Positions 1 to 5,637 of a stretch of 5,637 bases of DNA are shown here, piece by piece. Below the pieces are notes generated by a model. It did no database searches and was not told where the DNA came from. It saw only the letters and a program-made list of their open reading frames with translations. Within the stretch, counting starts at the first letter, position 1, and each line of letters opens with the position of its first letter. The stretch covers positions 1-5,637 of the forward strand of contig CAKMYR010000082.1 of the NCBI GenBank assembly GCA_929200175.1, written 5' to 3'. The translations under genes and the position numbers were made by a program. Source of the DNA: an uncultured Gammaproteobacteria bacterium (GTDB taxonomy: Bacteria; Pseudomonadota; Gammaproteobacteria; PS1; Pseudothioglobaceae).

Positions 1-524
1 TAGCATTTTATGCCAATGCTAAATTAATTAAAGTTTCTAATTCTGGCAAATTATTAGAAAATAATTCTTCACAATGGAATTGTGTTTTTGATGATAAAAC
101 TGAATTAATATGGGAAGTTAAAACCGATAAACAAGGTTTACAGAATAAAAATAATACTTACACTTGGTTTGAAGACGAATCAGGTGAACAAAATGGAAAG
201 TATAGTAATAGTTGTGATTGGGGCAGCAATTGTAATAGTAAAAAATATATAATTGAATTAAATAAAACTGGATTATGTAATTCATCTAATTGGAGATTAC
301 CAACAGAAAAAGAATTAAGTTCATTACTATTTTATTCAGATTATAATCCATTAATCAATACTGATTATTTTCCTAACACACAAGCTAAATATTATTGGAG
401 CTCAACTTCACATAATAAAAATCCATCAGTAGCAATTGATATTCCATTTTTTTATGGGGGTAAAAGAGGTAGCGATAAATCATTTAACTCTCATATTCGT
501 GGGGTAGCAAAATTTAAGCAATAA
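1..524 (+). CDS. DUF1566 (Lcl_C-like) domain protein, 3' part only
   Basis: The open frame runs in from the left edge for about 173 codons to a TAA, so the N-terminus (and any signal peptide) lies outside the window. Visible motifs fit the DUF1566/Lcl_C domain: an early WNCVFDDKTELIWEVKT segment, two cysteines in SCDWGSNC, then GLCNSSNWRLPTEKEL with the hallmark WRLPT, then YYWSST, and a closing HIRGVAK near the C-terminus. Proteins with this domain are common in gammaproteobacteria, often exported and often in several copies; their molecular role is poorly defined. The spaced cysteines would fit a disulfide-containing extracytoplasmic protein, but that is inference. The stop lies 7 bases before recJ, so the two may be co-transcribed, although no functional link is evident. 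The family call is fairly sure; the function is not known. Confidence 0.8.
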   Translation, partial: AFYANAKLIKVSNSGKLLENNSSQWNCVFDDKTELIWEVKTDKQGLQNKNNTYTWFEDESGEQNGKYSNSCDWGSNCNSKKYIIELNKTGLCNSSNWRLPTEKELSSLLFYSDYNPLINTDYFPNTQAKYYWSSTSHNKNPSVAIDIPFFYGGKRGSDKSFNSHIRGVAKFKQ

Positions 525-531
525 ATTTAAT

Positions 532-2226
532 ATGCTTATTAGAGAAATTGATAATGAATTATTTAATTCTTATTCAGATGATATCCCAAATTTTCTAAAA
601 AAAATTTATGCAGCTAGAAAAATAACAGAATCACAATTATCTTTAAAACTCAATAATTTACTAAAACCTGATTTTGCAGAGCTTGACAAGGCTTTATCAT
701 TACTAGAACAGGCCTTAATTCAACAAAAAAATATTTTAATTATTGGTGATTTTGATACTGATGGCGCCACAGCTATTGTAGTTGCAATAAAATCTTTACG
801 CATGATGGGAGCTAAAAAAGTTAATTTTTTAGTGCCTAATAGATTTGAGCATGGATATGGATTAAGTGTAAAAATTGTTGAGTTAGCAATTAAAGAAAAA
901 CAACCAGATCTTATCATTACTGTTGATAATGGTATTAGCAGTTTTGATGGGGTAGATTTGGCAAAAAAATCAAATATTAATGTTATTATTACTGATCATC
1001 ATCTACCGAATAAATCATTACCAAAAGCAAATGCGATAATTAATCCTAATTTAACAAACTGTAATTTTAAAAGTAAAAATTTAGCTGGAGTAGGTGTATG
1101 TTTTTATTTATTTTCTGCACTTAAAACTCATTTAAAGCAAAAGAATTATTTTTTAAAAAATAATATCGTTTTACCTGATATGAAAGAAGTGTTAGATTTA
1201 GTTGCACTTGGGACCATAGCTGATGTGGTAAAACTTGATCAAAATAATCGTATTTTAGTTAAAGAAGGAATCGAGCTAATTCACAAAAAAAAATGTAGTT
1301 TAGGAATTTTGGCTTTATTAGAGATAGCAAATAAAAGCTATCAAACTGCAAATACTGATGATTTAGGCTTTTATGTAATTCCAAGAATAAATTCAGCAGG
1401 AAGATTAAAAGATATAACTAGAGGCATCCAATGTTTATTAACAGATGATATTAATGATGCAAGAAGATATGCAAAAGAATTAGATGAGCTAAATCAATTT
1501 CGCAAAAAAAAACAAGAACAAATGCAGCTTGATGCTGAAAATATTATCAAACAAAAATCTTATAAAAAAGAATTTGCTATTGTTTTATTTGATGATTCTT
1601 GGCATGAAGGTATAGTTGGAATTGTTGCTGGTAAACTCAAAGATAAATATAATTGTCCTTGTGTTATATTTGCTAAAGCTAATAATATTTTAAAAGGCTC
1701 TATTCGCTCTATTAAAGATGTGCATATTAAAGACTTATTAGACTTAATTGATAGAGAAAATCTTGGATTAATTTTAAAATTTGGTGGTCATGCTATGGCT
1801 GCAGGTTTAACTATTGATATTAATAATTTTTCAGTATTTAAAAAAATTTTTAAACAAGCCGTAAAGAATTATTTAAATAATAAAATACCAACAGCAGATT
1901 TTATAACTGATGGAAATCTAGATGGTGAAAATATATCTTTAGATAACGCAAAATTATTAGTTAATTCTGCTCCTTGGGGACAGGGTTTTGAAGAGCCATA
2001 TTTTTTTGGAAATTTTATTATTCATGAGCAAAAAATATTAGCAGAAAAACATTTAAAATTTAGAGTACAACTAATAGATGACCATAGAGTGCATGATGCT
2101 ATTGCTTTTTTTCAAAACCCAATTGAGCAAAATAAAGCTTTAATGGTATATAAATTATCAATTAATTCTTGGATGGGAAATGATAAATTACAACTAATAA
2201 TTAATCAAATTAATATGCCAGAATAA
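532..2226 (+). CDS. recJ: Single-stranded-DNA-specific 5'-3' exonuclease RecJ
   Basis: RecJ degrades single-stranded DNA 5' to 3' in the cytoplasm, in RecF-pathway recombination, mismatch repair and base-excision repair. The 564-residue product is close to the usual length (E. coli about 577). DHH-family motifs are in order: GDFDTDG (residues 72-78; D73, D75 and D77 as metal ligands), VDNGISS (131-137), TDHH (154-157), LGTIADVV (226-233) and PRINSAGRL (284-292). The DHHA1 part follows with SWHEGIVGIVAG (356-367), GSIRS (389-393) and GGHAMAAG (418-425). The C-terminal OB-like part carries PWGQGFEEP (481-489). Small departures from the E. coli wording (FDTDG for FDADG, NSAGRL for NAAGRL, GSIRS for GSGRS) keep the acidic and histidine ligands, so the enzyme looks active. 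The start is the only ATG that aligns with the family N-terminus; no Shine-Dalgarno precedes it. Two nine-A runs occur within the gene without breaking the frame. Confidence 0.97.
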   Translation: MLIREIDNELFNSYSDDIPNFLKKIYAARKITESQLSLKLNNLLKPDFAELDKALSLLEQALIQQKNILIIGDFDTDGATAIVVAIKSLRMMGAKKVNFLVPNRFEHGYGLSVKIVELAIKEKQPDLIITVDNGISSFDGVDLAKKSNINVIITDHHLPNKSLPKANAIINPNLTNCNFKSKNLAGVGVCFYLFSALKTHLKQKNYFLKNNIVLPDMKEVLDLVALGTIADVVKLDQNNRILVKEGIELIHKKKCSLGILALLEIANKSYQTANTDDLGFYVIPRINSAGRLKDITRGIQCLLTDDINDARRYAKELDELNQFRKKKQEQMQLDAENIIKQKSYKKEFAIVLFDDSWHEGIVGIVAGKLKDKYNCPCVIFAKANNILKGSIRSIKDVHIKDLLDLIDRENLGLILKFGGHAMAAGLTIDINNFSVFKKIFKQAVKNYLNNKIPTADFITDGNLDGENISLDNAKLLVNSAPWGQGFEEPYFFGNFIIHEQKILAEKHLKFRVQLIDDHRVHDAIAFFQNPIEQNKALMVYKLSINSWMGNDKLQLIINQINMPE

Positions 2227-2270
2227 AAGTTATCAATGTAAAATTTTATTTTTTATTTTTCATTTATTTA
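2227..2270 (+). promoter_or_regulatory. Short T-rich leader between recJ and thrS
   Basis: This is the longest non-coding gap in the window, 44 bases, and its second half is almost entirely T and A, mostly T. It has no GGAG-type ribosome binding site before the thrS ATG and no GC-rich hairpin that would make an intrinsic terminator for recJ. A TAAAAT at 2239-2244 resembles a -10 box, and ATGCCA at 2215-2220, inside the recJ 3' end, matches four of six bases of a -35 box at an 18-base spacing. In DNA this A+T-rich, such matches arise by chance, so a thrS promoter here is possible but unproven. A U-rich unstructured leader could favour S1-assisted initiation. Confidence 0.3.
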
Positions 2271-4163
2271 ATGAGTACAATTACATTTCCAGATGGAAGT
2301 CAAAAAATCTTCGAAAAACCAATAAGTATTTTTGACATAGCTAAAACAATTAGCTCTAGCTTAGCTAAAAAAACATTAGCAGGGGAAGTTAATGGCAAAT
2401 TAGTTGATAGCTCTTATCTAGTTTCTTCTGATGCTAAAGTTAAAATTATTACTAATAATGACGAGAAATCTCTTGAAATAATTCGCCATTCAACTGCACA
2501 TTTATTAGCGCAAGCTACTCAAATTTTATATCCAAATGCACAAGTAACCATAGGTCCTGTGATTGAAAACGGATTTTATTATGATTTTGCTTACAAGGAT
2601 GGATTTTCTGAGAATGATTTAGCAAAAATAGAGAAATTAATGCAAAATATTGTTAAGCAAAATCTAAAGATTGAAAGAATAGAAATGTCTCGTGATGAAG
2701 CTATCAAGCTTTTTCAAGATAAGGGAGAAGCTTATAAAGTTGAGATAATAAAGGATATTCCACAAGATGAAATATTATCTTTTTATAAACAAGGTGATTT
2801 TATTGATCTTTGTCGTGGACCTCATGTTCCATCAACTGGAAAATTAATCGGATTTAAATTAATGAAATTAGCAGGAGCTTATTGGAGAGGAAATAGCGAT
2901 AATGATATGTTACAGCGTATTTATGGCACAGCTTGGAATAATAAAGATGATTTGAATGATTATTTAAACAAATTAAAAGAAGCCGAAAAAAGAGATCATC
3001 GTAAAATAGGTAAAACTCAAAACCTATTTCATCTTCAAGAAGAGTCTCCGGGCATGGTTTTCTGGCATGCAAAAGGTTGGACTTTATATAAAATAATTGA
3101 AAAATACTTGCGTCAAATATTCATAGATAATAATTATCAAGAAATTCATACCCCACAACTTATTGATAAAAGTCTTTGGGAAAAATCTGGACATTGGGAT
3201 AAATTTGGTGAAGCTATGTTTGTTACAAATAGCGAAAATAGAAATTATGTAGTTAAGCCTATGAATTGTCCTGCCCATATTCAAATTTATAATCAAGGTT
3301 TGAGATCTTATCGTGATTTACCAATACGATTAGCTGAATTTGGTAATTGTCATCGTAATGAACCTTCTGGTACTTTGTATGGAATTATGAGAGTTCGTAA
3401 TTTTGTACAAGATGATGGGCATATTTTTTGTAGTGAATCACAAATTCTACAAGAATCTTTAGATTTTATTAATTTAACTTTTGATGTTTATAAACATTTT
3501 GGTTTTGATCGAGATAGAGTAATTATTAAACTTTCTACTCGTCCAGAAAAACGAGTTGGATCTGATGAAGTATGGGATAAAGCAGAAAAAGCATTAGAAG
3601 AAGCATTAAATATAAATAATATTAAATGGGAATTACAAGAAGGCGAAGGTGCTTTTTATGGACCTAAAATTGAATTTATATTAAAAGACTGCTTAGATAG
3701 GCAATGGCAATGCGGAACATTGCAAGTAGATTTTTTAATGCCTAAATCTTTAAATGCCAAATATATTGATAAAGATAATACAAAAAAAAGCCCTGTAATG
3801 TTGCATCGCGCTATTGTTGGTTCTTTAGAAAGATTTATAGGTATTTTAATTGAACATTATGGAGGAAAGTATCCTAATTGGCTAGCTCCTGTGCAAGTAA
3901 TTATTATTAATATTTCGGATAAACATAAAGATTTTGCCTTAAAACTTGAAAAAAACTTGAAAAAACAACAAATTAGAGTCATTGTAGACTTGCGAAATGA
4001 GAAGATAGGCTTTAAAATACGCGAACATTCTATTCAACATTATCCTTACATGTTAGTTGTTGGTGATGAAGAAGTAAAAACTAATAAAGTTTCTGTAAGA
4101 AAAAATGGAAAAAATTTAGGAGCGATGGATATTAAAGAATTTATAAAAACAATAAAGGAGTAA
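2271..4163 (+). CDS. thrS: Threonine--tRNA ligase (threonyl-tRNA synthetase)
   Basis: This class II synthetase charges tRNA-Thr with threonine in the cytoplasm and edits mischarged Ser-tRNA. At 630 residues it is close to the E. coli enzyme (642) and full length. Domain order: TGS domain (about 1-61); editing domain with the HSTAH pair H73/H77 and the CRGPH pair C181/H185; catalytic core with motif 1 around IHTPQLIDKSLWEKSGHW (292-309), motif 2 FGNCHRNEPSG (357-367) running into MRVRNF, and motif 3 GSLERF (517-522). The catalytic zinc ligands are visible as C333 (MNCP), H384 (DDGH) and H512 (LHRA). The C-terminal anticodon-binding domain begins near WLAPVQV (537-543). All key residues of both the editing and synthetic sites are kept. 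There is no clear Shine-Dalgarno. The last two sense codons, AAG GAG, double as the ribosome binding site of infC. Confidence 0.98.
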   Translation: MSTITFPDGSQKIFEKPISIFDIAKTISSSLAKKTLAGEVNGKLVDSSYLVSSDAKVKIITNNDEKSLEIIRHSTAHLLAQATQILYPNAQVTIGPVIENGFYYDFAYKDGFSENDLAKIEKLMQNIVKQNLKIERIEMSRDEAIKLFQDKGEAYKVEIIKDIPQDEILSFYKQGDFIDLCRGPHVPSTGKLIGFKLMKLAGAYWRGNSDNDMLQRIYGTAWNNKDDLNDYLNKLKEAEKRDHRKIGKTQNLFHLQEESPGMVFWHAKGWTLYKIIEKYLRQIFIDNNYQEIHTPQLIDKSLWEKSGHWDKFGEAMFVTNSENRNYVVKPMNCPAHIQIYNQGLRSYRDLPIRLAEFGNCHRNEPSGTLYGIMRVRNFVQDDGHIFCSESQILQESLDFINLTFDVYKHFGFDRDRVIIKLSTRPEKRVGSDEVWDKAEKALEEALNINNIKWELQEGEGAFYGPKIEFILKDCLDRQWQCGTLQVDFLMPKSLNAKYIDKDNTKKSPVMLHRAIVGSLERFIGILIEHYGGKYPNWLAPVQVIIINISDKHKDFALKLEKNLKKQQIRVIVDLRNEKIGFKIREHSIQHYPYMLVVGDEEVKTNKVSVRKNGKNLGAMDIKEFIKTIKE

Positions 4164-4168
4164 TTATT
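4155..4168 (+). promoter_or_regulatory. infC ribosome binding site and ATT start codon, overlapping the thrS end
   Basis: AAGGAG (4155-4160) lies in the last two sense codons of thrS and is followed by the thrS TAA and then ATT ATT in the infC frame. The second ATT (4166) is 5 bases from the AAGGAG and is the best-placed start; the first ATT (4163) shares its A with the thrS stop and is only 2 bases away. No ATG, GTG or TTG occurs in this frame before the ATG at 4286. E. coli infC starts with AUU, and IF3 represses its own translation by rejecting that codon; the same control is inferred here. The arrangement also suggests translational coupling to thrS. Confidence 0.85.
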
Positions 4169-4693
4169 AATAAAAAAAACAAAGAAATAATTCGTGTCAA
4201 TGGATATATAAATGATCCAGAAGTTAGATTAATTGATGCCGATGGCTCTCAAGTAGGTATTGTAGAAATTAGTAAAGCTAAAAAAATGGCTCAAAATTCT
4301 GGATTAGATTTAGTTGAAATATCAAAAAATTCTACTCCTTCAGTTTGTAAAATTATGGATTTTGGTAAATTTAAATACGAAAAGAAGAAGAAAGAAAATG
4401 ACGCTAAAAAGAAACAAAGAACAACAACAATTAAAACTATTAAATATAGACCAGGAACTGAAGAGTATGATTATCAAATTAAACTTAAAAATTTATTTAA
4501 ATTTTTAAAAAATGGAGATAAAGTTAAAGCAAGTATTTGGTTTCGTGGTCGTGAAGTAAGACATAAAGAATTAGGATTATTAATGCTTGCTAGAATTGAA
4601 AATGATTCAAAAGAAGTTGCTAATGTTGAACAAAAAGCAAAAATGGAAGGTCGTCAGCTTGGCATGCTGTTGGCACCTAAGTCAAAAAAATAA
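4166..4693 (+). CDS. infC: Translation initiation factor IF-3, ATT start
   Basis: IF3 binds the 30S subunit, prevents premature 50S joining and proofreads start codon and initiator tRNA. With the ATT start the product is 175 residues, against 180 in E. coli. The N-domain includes RVNGYINDPEVRLID (10-24), the GIVEISKAKKMA segment (31-42), GLDLVEIS (46-53) and VCKIMDFGKFKYE (60-72). A lysine-rich linker (about 73-85) leads to the C-domain with KYRPGTEEYDYQIKLKN (93-109), FRGRE (126-130) and EGRQLGMLLAP (161-171). The first ATG (4286) would give only 135 residues and lose about 40 residues of the conserved N-domain, so it is rejected as the start. An eight-A run lies just after the start codon. 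The gene sits between thrS and rpmI as in E. coli, and the non-canonical start implies IF3 autocontrol. Confidence 0.95.
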   Translation: MNKKNKEIIRVNGYINDPEVRLIDADGSQVGIVEISKAKKMAQNSGLDLVEISKNSTPSVCKIMDFGKFKYEKKKKENDAKKKQRTTTIKTIKYRPGTEEYDYQIKLKNLFKFLKNGDKVKASIWFRGREVRHKELGLLMLARIENDSKEVANVEQKAKMEGRQLGMLLAPKSKK

Positions 4694-4710
4694 ACTAATT
4701 GATTAGTTTA
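4691..4710 (+). repeat. Perfect 9-bp inverted repeat (hairpin) spanning the infC stop and abutting the rpmI RBS
   Basis: The arms TAAACTAAT (4691-4699) and ATTAGTTTA (4702-4710) are exact reverse complements, separated by only TG. In RNA this would fold as about an 8-bp stem with a UUGA loop. The infC stop codon is the start of the left arm, and the rpmI AAGGAG begins at the base right after the right arm. No T-run follows, so it is not an intrinsic terminator. The stem has only one G-C pair and is therefore weak. In E. coli this junction holds structured RNA bound by L20 to repress rpmI-rplT; a similar regulatory role here is inference from position. Confidence 0.6.
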
Positions 4711-4716
4711 AAGGAG
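4711..4716 (+). promoter_or_regulatory. rpmI Shine-Dalgarno
   Basis: AAGGAG sits 7 bases before the rpmI ATG, a near-ideal spacing, and fixes that start. It touches the 3' arm of the preceding inverted repeat with no gap, so folding of that repeat could affect ribosome access. Confidence 0.85.
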
Positions 4717-4723
4717 TGGAAAA

Positions 4724-4918
4724 ATGCCAAAATTAAAATCTAATAGTAGTGCTGCAAAACGTTTTAGAAAAACATCAGGCGGTTATAAATGTAAACATTC
4801 TCATTTACGCCATCTTTTAACTAAAAAAAGTACTGCTAGAAAACGTAATTTGCGTTCGCCAGATAGTATTGATAAGTTTGATGTTCCAGTAGTTCGTAAA
4901 ATGTTACCATATAGTTAA
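4724..4918 (+). CDS. rpmI: 50S ribosomal protein L35 (bL35)
   Basis: L35 is a small basic protein of the large ribosomal subunit. The 64-residue product matches the family length (E. coli 65). Recognisable elements are the MPKLKS start, AAKRFRKT (10-17), the KHSHLRHLLTKKS stretch (24-36), the basic RKRNLR (39-44) and the C-terminal MLPYS (60-64). It begins 30 bases after the infC stop, behind a strong Shine-Dalgarno, and ends 15 bases before rplT. In E. coli the rpmI-rplT pair is repressed at translation level by L20, acting on RNA upstream of rpmI and reaching rplT by coupling; the same gene order makes this plausible here. Confidence 0.97.
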   Translation: MPKLKSNSSAAKRFRKTSGGYKCKHSHLRHLLTKKSTARKRNLRSPDSIDKFDVPVVRKMLPYS

Positions 4919-4924
4919 TAGGAG
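4919..4924 (+). promoter_or_regulatory. rplT Shine-Dalgarno
   Basis: TAGGAG starts immediately after the rpmI TAA and lies 9 bases before the rplT ATG. The closeness to the rpmI stop fits translational coupling of L35 and L20 synthesis. Confidence 0.8.
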
Positions 4925-4933
4925 TCTAAAAAA

Positions 4934-5290
4934 ATGGCAAGAATCTCAAGAGGTGTGCAAACACATGCCAAACATAAAAAAGTTTTAAAACAAGCAAAAG
5001 GTTATTATGGGGCAAGATCTAAGGTTTATAAAGTAGTTAAGCAAGCAGTAATAAGAGCTGGACAATATTCTTATCGAGATCGTCGTCAAAGAAAAAGACA
5101 ATTTCGTAGATTATGGATTACTCGTATAAATGCTGAAGCTCGTAATAATGGTTTGAGTTATTCACAAATGATTAACGGAATGAATAAAGCTGGCATAATC
5201 ATTAATCGCAAAATTTTATCAGAAATTGCTATTTTTGATAAAATGTCTTTTTCTAAAATTGCTGAGCGCGTAAAATCAAGCTTAAATTAA
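4934..5290 (+). CDS. rplT: 50S ribosomal protein L20 (bL20)
   Basis: L20 binds 23S rRNA early and is needed for the first steps of 50S assembly; in E. coli it also represses its own operon. The product is 118 residues, the same as E. coli. Conserved blocks are MARISRGV (1-8), HKKVLKQAKGYYGARS (14-29), the basic RAGQYSYRDRRQRKRQFR (41-58), LWITRINAEAR (60-70), GLSYSQMINGMNKAGI (73-88) and NRKILSEIAIFD (91-102). The basic N-terminal extension that reaches into the rRNA core is present, as is the globular C-terminal half that carries repressor activity in E. coli. No pheS or pheT follows; a lipoprotein gene starts 24 bases later with no terminator in between. Confidence 0.98.
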   Translation: MARISRGVQTHAKHKKVLKQAKGYYGARSKVYKVVKQAVIRAGQYSYRDRRQRKRQFRRLWITRINAEARNNGLSYSQMINGMNKAGIIINRKILSEIAIFDKMSFSKIAERVKSSLN

Positions 5291-5299
5291 TTAATAAAT

Positions 5300-5304
5300 G
5301 GAGG
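5300..5304 (+). promoter_or_regulatory. slyB-like gene Shine-Dalgarno
   Basis: GGAGG, within TGGAGGT, lies 10 bases before the ATG of the lipoprotein gene. It supports that ATG, which is followed directly by a lipoprotein signal peptide. Confidence 0.8.
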
Positions 5305-5314
5305 TATTATCAAT

Positions 5315-5637
5315 ATGAATATTAAAAAAATTACTTTAATAACTTTATTTTCATTAATCTTATCTTCTTGTGGTCTTGATAATTCATCTTCAGTTAATCG
5401 TTTTACTGAAGATCAAAGCGATGCTAATGTTTATTCTAGTGCAGAAAAAGGAAAAATATCTAGCGTAGCAGAAGGAATAATTTTATCAATTAAACGAATT
5501 AAAATATCCGGTTCTCAAGCATTAGGTGCTGGAGTTGGCGGAGTCCTTGGTGCTTCTATTGCTGAAAATGCTGTAGGTGGAGAAAAAGACAAAGAGCCAG
5601 CTAGAATTATAGGTGGTTTATTAGGCGCTATTGTAGG
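5315..5637 (+). CDS. slyB: SlyB-type glycine-zipper outer membrane lipoprotein, 5' part only
   Basis: The first 107 codons are present and the frame runs off the right edge. The N-terminus is a lipoprotein signal: MNIKK, a hydrophobic stretch, then a lipobox LSSC with the lipidated cysteine at residue 19. The next residue is Gly, not Asp, which by the Lol sorting rule predicts the outer membrane. After a Ser/Asp-rich linker comes VYSSAEKGKISSVAEGIILS (39-58), then KRIKISG, which lines up in order and spacing with the same part of E. coli SlyB as I recall it. Two glycine-zipper segments follow: G71-x-G73-x-GG-xx-G79 and GG100-101-xx-G104-xxx-G. SlyB-family proteins are envelope lipoproteins with a glycine-zipper 2TM fold like the rickettsial 17-kDa antigen; E. 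coli SlyB belongs to the PhoPQ regulon. It may be read through from rplT. Another member of the glycine-zipper group is the main alternative. Confidence 0.8.
   Translation, partial: MNIKKITLITLFSLILSSCGLDNSSSVNRFTEDQSDANVYSSAEKGKISSVAEGIILSIKRIKISGSQALGAGVGGVLGASIAENAVGGEKDKEPARIIGGLLGAIV

Noticed and set aside
720..917. Minus-strand open frame within recJ
   Set aside because: It is antisense to the conserved RecJ catalytic motifs, has no recognisable domain, and is best explained as a shadow.
2240..2269. T-rich stretch after recJ as an intrinsic terminator
   Set aside because: No stable GC-containing stem precedes the T-run, so the terminator pattern is incomplete.
2854..3296. Two minus-strand open frames within thrS
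   Set aside because: Both lie opposite conserved ThrRS core sequence and show no family features.
4314..4508. A 64-codon open frame inside infC in another + frame
   Set aside because: It overlaps the real IF3 frame; its lysine-, isoleucine- and leucine-rich product is what shifted A+T-rich coding DNA gives, and no family is recognisable.
4286..4693. ATG at 4286 as the start of IF3
   Set aside because: It would remove about 40 residues of conserved N-domain encoded in frame upstream, and the AAGGAG with ATT gives the normal family length.
4691..4710. The infC-rpmI inverted repeat as a terminator or protein-binding palindrome in DNA
   Set aside because: It lacks a trailing T-run, and its position exactly between a stop codon and an RBS makes an RNA-level role more likely than an operator.
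5271..5276. TAAAAT near the rplT end as a -10 box for the slyB-like gene
   Set aside because: No acceptable -35 element was found at the right spacing, and such hexamers are frequent by chance in DNA this rich in A+T.

Overview
This is a very A+T-rich window: codons end mostly in A or T, poly-A runs occur inside genes, and intergenic gaps are short. All genes lie on the + strand. Protein similarity recalled from memory (RecJ, ThrRS, IF3, L35, L20 and a SlyB-type lipoprotein, all closest in style to the E. coli proteins) points to a low-GC gammaproteobacterium. It could be a Francisella-like or other host-associated lineage, but the genus cannot be fixed from this sequence alone. No mobile element, CRISPR array, tRNA or rRNA was found, and no stretch longer than about 45 bases lacks a gene.

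Layout: (1) the 3' end of a DUF1566/Lcl_C-type protein, cut by the left edge; (2) recJ, the single-strand 5'-3' exonuclease, starting 7 bases later; (3) a 44-base T-rich gap; (4) thrS, threonyl-tRNA synthetase; (5) infC, translation initiation factor IF3, which has no usable ATG at its true N-terminus and appears to start at an ATT codon just after the thrS stop; (6) a small perfect hairpin spanning the infC stop; (7) rpmI (L35) and rplT (L20); (8) the 5' part of a slyB-like glycine-zipper lipoprotein gene, cut by the right edge.

The thrS-infC-rpmI-rplT block is the classic translation operon: a charging enzyme, an initiation factor and two 50S proteins. Its known control points in E. coli are IF3 autocontrol through a non-canonical start codon and L20 repression of rpmI-rplT. 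The first is visible here in the ATT start. The second has a possible structural counterpart in the hairpin that abuts the rpmI ribosome binding site. The flanks differ from E. coli: recJ sits upstream of thrS, and a slyB-like gene rather than pheST follows rplT. recJ and thrS have no recognisable Shine-Dalgarno, whereas infC, rpmI, rplT and slyB all have clear ones.

The window is mainly core housekeeping DNA. I see no convincing new biological system in it; the most interesting points are about gene control and gene order.
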